Notes under the pieces: model-generated
Database searches by the model: none
Seen by the model: the letters and a program-made list of their open reading frames with translations, nothing else
What the model was told of the DNA's origin: nothing
Part shown: positions 22,017-22,675 of the stretch, piece after piece
Position numbering within the stretch: the stretch's first letter is position 1
How the letters are laid out: each line of letters starts with the position of its first letter
IMG/VR virus record: IMGVR_UViG_3300046313_000144
Coordinates: 1 to 22,675 of that record
DNA: 22,675 bases
DNA from: a virus
Reading direction: 5' to 3' (one strand)
Translations under genes and position numbers: made by a program

Positions 22017-22675
22017 TTGTGTTTGAAATAGAGGTTCTTATCTATCTTACTTCTGATATACGAATCCAACATTGCTTGTTCATTAATCCACCACTCCTCT
22101 GAATGTAGCTTACCTGCAATAGCTTTTGGTTCTACGTTCTGTATGTACGAATCTAAATCATATCCTAATTCTTTAGCATAACACATTACAGCGAACTCGT
22201 CAGGAACGCTTTCTAAATTATGTATATCACACAGTTCTAATAGTCTCTCAGTAATCTCACTATTTCTACAGTAAATAAATCCTGTGTTAGGAATAACGTA
22301 GTTAGTTCCAAACTCGTAAGAATGTAACTGTATCATTTCAGTTAACTTAATAAAGAACCTATTTGTTGTCTCTTGTTTAGTTTTCTCAACTAACCATCCT
22401 AAGGCATGCTTTGGGTATACGTAAAGTGGTACTTGAAGTTCAGTACCGTTACTTAGTGTTTGGTAAAAGTCTGAATCTAAGTTACGTAGTTTTTGGCAGT
22501 CCCAATCTACGAATATAATCTCTCCATACTCCTTAACTGCTATATCTATGCATTTTAGTTTGTGAATTAAACTCCTATAGTCCCAAAACGTATGATTAGA
22601 TGCTATAGTGTAGTCATACGGCTCTTCTGAGATTAGTTTGCATTCGTATCCTAGTTGTGATATGTAGCTGTAGTT
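22013..22675 (-). CDS. Glycosyltransferase-like protein, copy 1 of the pair, N terminus outside window
   Basis: The frame stays open from the stop at 22013 to the right edge, giving 220 visible residues, so the ATG-initiated C-terminal piece from 22336 is only part of the gene. Its residues align along their length with the next gene: NYSYISQLGYECKLISEEPYDY, then EIIFVDWDCQKLRNLDSDFYQ, QVPLYVYPKH, YVIPNTGFIYC and LYFKHN against NYNYIKSLGFECEYMGEFEY, EVVFLDWDCLQERELDDNFYQ (in parts), QMPLYVYP, FVTPNAGFIYC and IYFQHV. The DWD site is preserved. The two genes overlap by three bases. This looks like a tandem gene duplication with both copies intact. Confidence 0.6.
   Translation of the reverse strand, partial: NYSYISQLGYECKLISEEPYDYTIASNHTFWDYRSLIHKLKCIDIAVKEYGEIIFVDWDCQKLRNLDSDFYQTLSNGTELQVPLYVYPKHALGWLVEKTKQETTNRFFIKLTEMIQLHSYEFGTNYVIPNTGFIYCRNSEITERLLELCDIHNLESVPDEFAVMCYAKELGYDLDSYIQNVEPKAIAGKLHSEEWWINEQAMLDSYIRSKIDKNLYFKHN

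Noticed and set aside
22013-22336. A separate 107-residue gene starting at ATG 22336
   Set aside because: The frame is open to the window edge, and the upstream residues match the next gene, so this is only the C-terminal part of a longer gene.
1-22675. tRNA genes, CRISPR arrays, integrase or attachment sites
   Set aside because: No cloverleaf-like segment, regular repeat-spacer pattern or recombinase gene was seen, and intergenic gaps are too short for most of these.

Overview
The window is a piece of a tailed-phage genome with a contractile tail (myovirus morphology) and a T4-type gene set. All 23 protein genes that I can support lie on the minus strand, so transcription runs from high to low coordinates. 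The DNA is AT-rich, genes are packed closely or overlap by a few bases, and I see no tRNA, CRISPR array, integrase or transposon. Almost no gene has a recognisable Shine-Dalgarno sequence. Several operons are preceded by TTG-N20-TATnTT(A/G), which resembles Bacteroidota promoters. I therefore suspect a Bacteroidota host, with modest confidence.

Layout in the direction of transcription. (1) 22675-20549: two tandem, related glycosyltransferase-like genes (the first runs off the window) and a probable 2OG-Fe(II) oxygenase. (2) 20503-18001: a 740-residue fusion (glycosidase-like beta-propeller, TPR region, FkbM-type methyltransferase) and a small coiled-coil protein. (3) 17858-6208: the tail module, with sheath, tube, a free-standing HNH homing endonuclease, a tail assembly chaperone pair that looks joined by translational frameshifting, tape measure protein, a small unknown, a tube-like baseplate protein, a LysM/gp53-like baseplate protein, and a 925-residue baseplate hub with a lambda-R-like peptidoglycan-cleaving domain at its C terminus. 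(4) 6199-4979: two unknown proteins. (5) 4917-1: the replication/recombination module, with a short family A DNA polymerase, an unknown protein, a zinc-less gp32-like single-strand binding protein, a UvsX/RecA-like recombinase, a 5'-3' exonuclease of the T4 RNase H type, and the first 24 codons of a probable DnaB/gp41-type helicase.

Two kinds of promoter-like signal sort with gene function. TTG-N20-TATnTT(A/G) precedes the polymerase, gp32, the 154-residue gene and the 740-residue enzyme gene. TATTTATA, read on the coding strand 19-30 bases before the start codon, precedes sheath, tube, HNH, chaperone, tape measure and the 69-residue gene. I see TATTTATA only between genes (one further copy abuts the 151-residue gene). 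At four of the six late-type junctions a terminator-like hairpin lies just upstream of, or overlaps, the motif.

The observations I would follow first are the probable +1/-2 frameshift on a run of seven T at 14062-14068, the two-class promoter code, the terminator-promoter junctions, and the glycan/methyl/hydroxyl modification genes beside the tail genes. All functional names rest on motif recognition by eye; no database search was possible.
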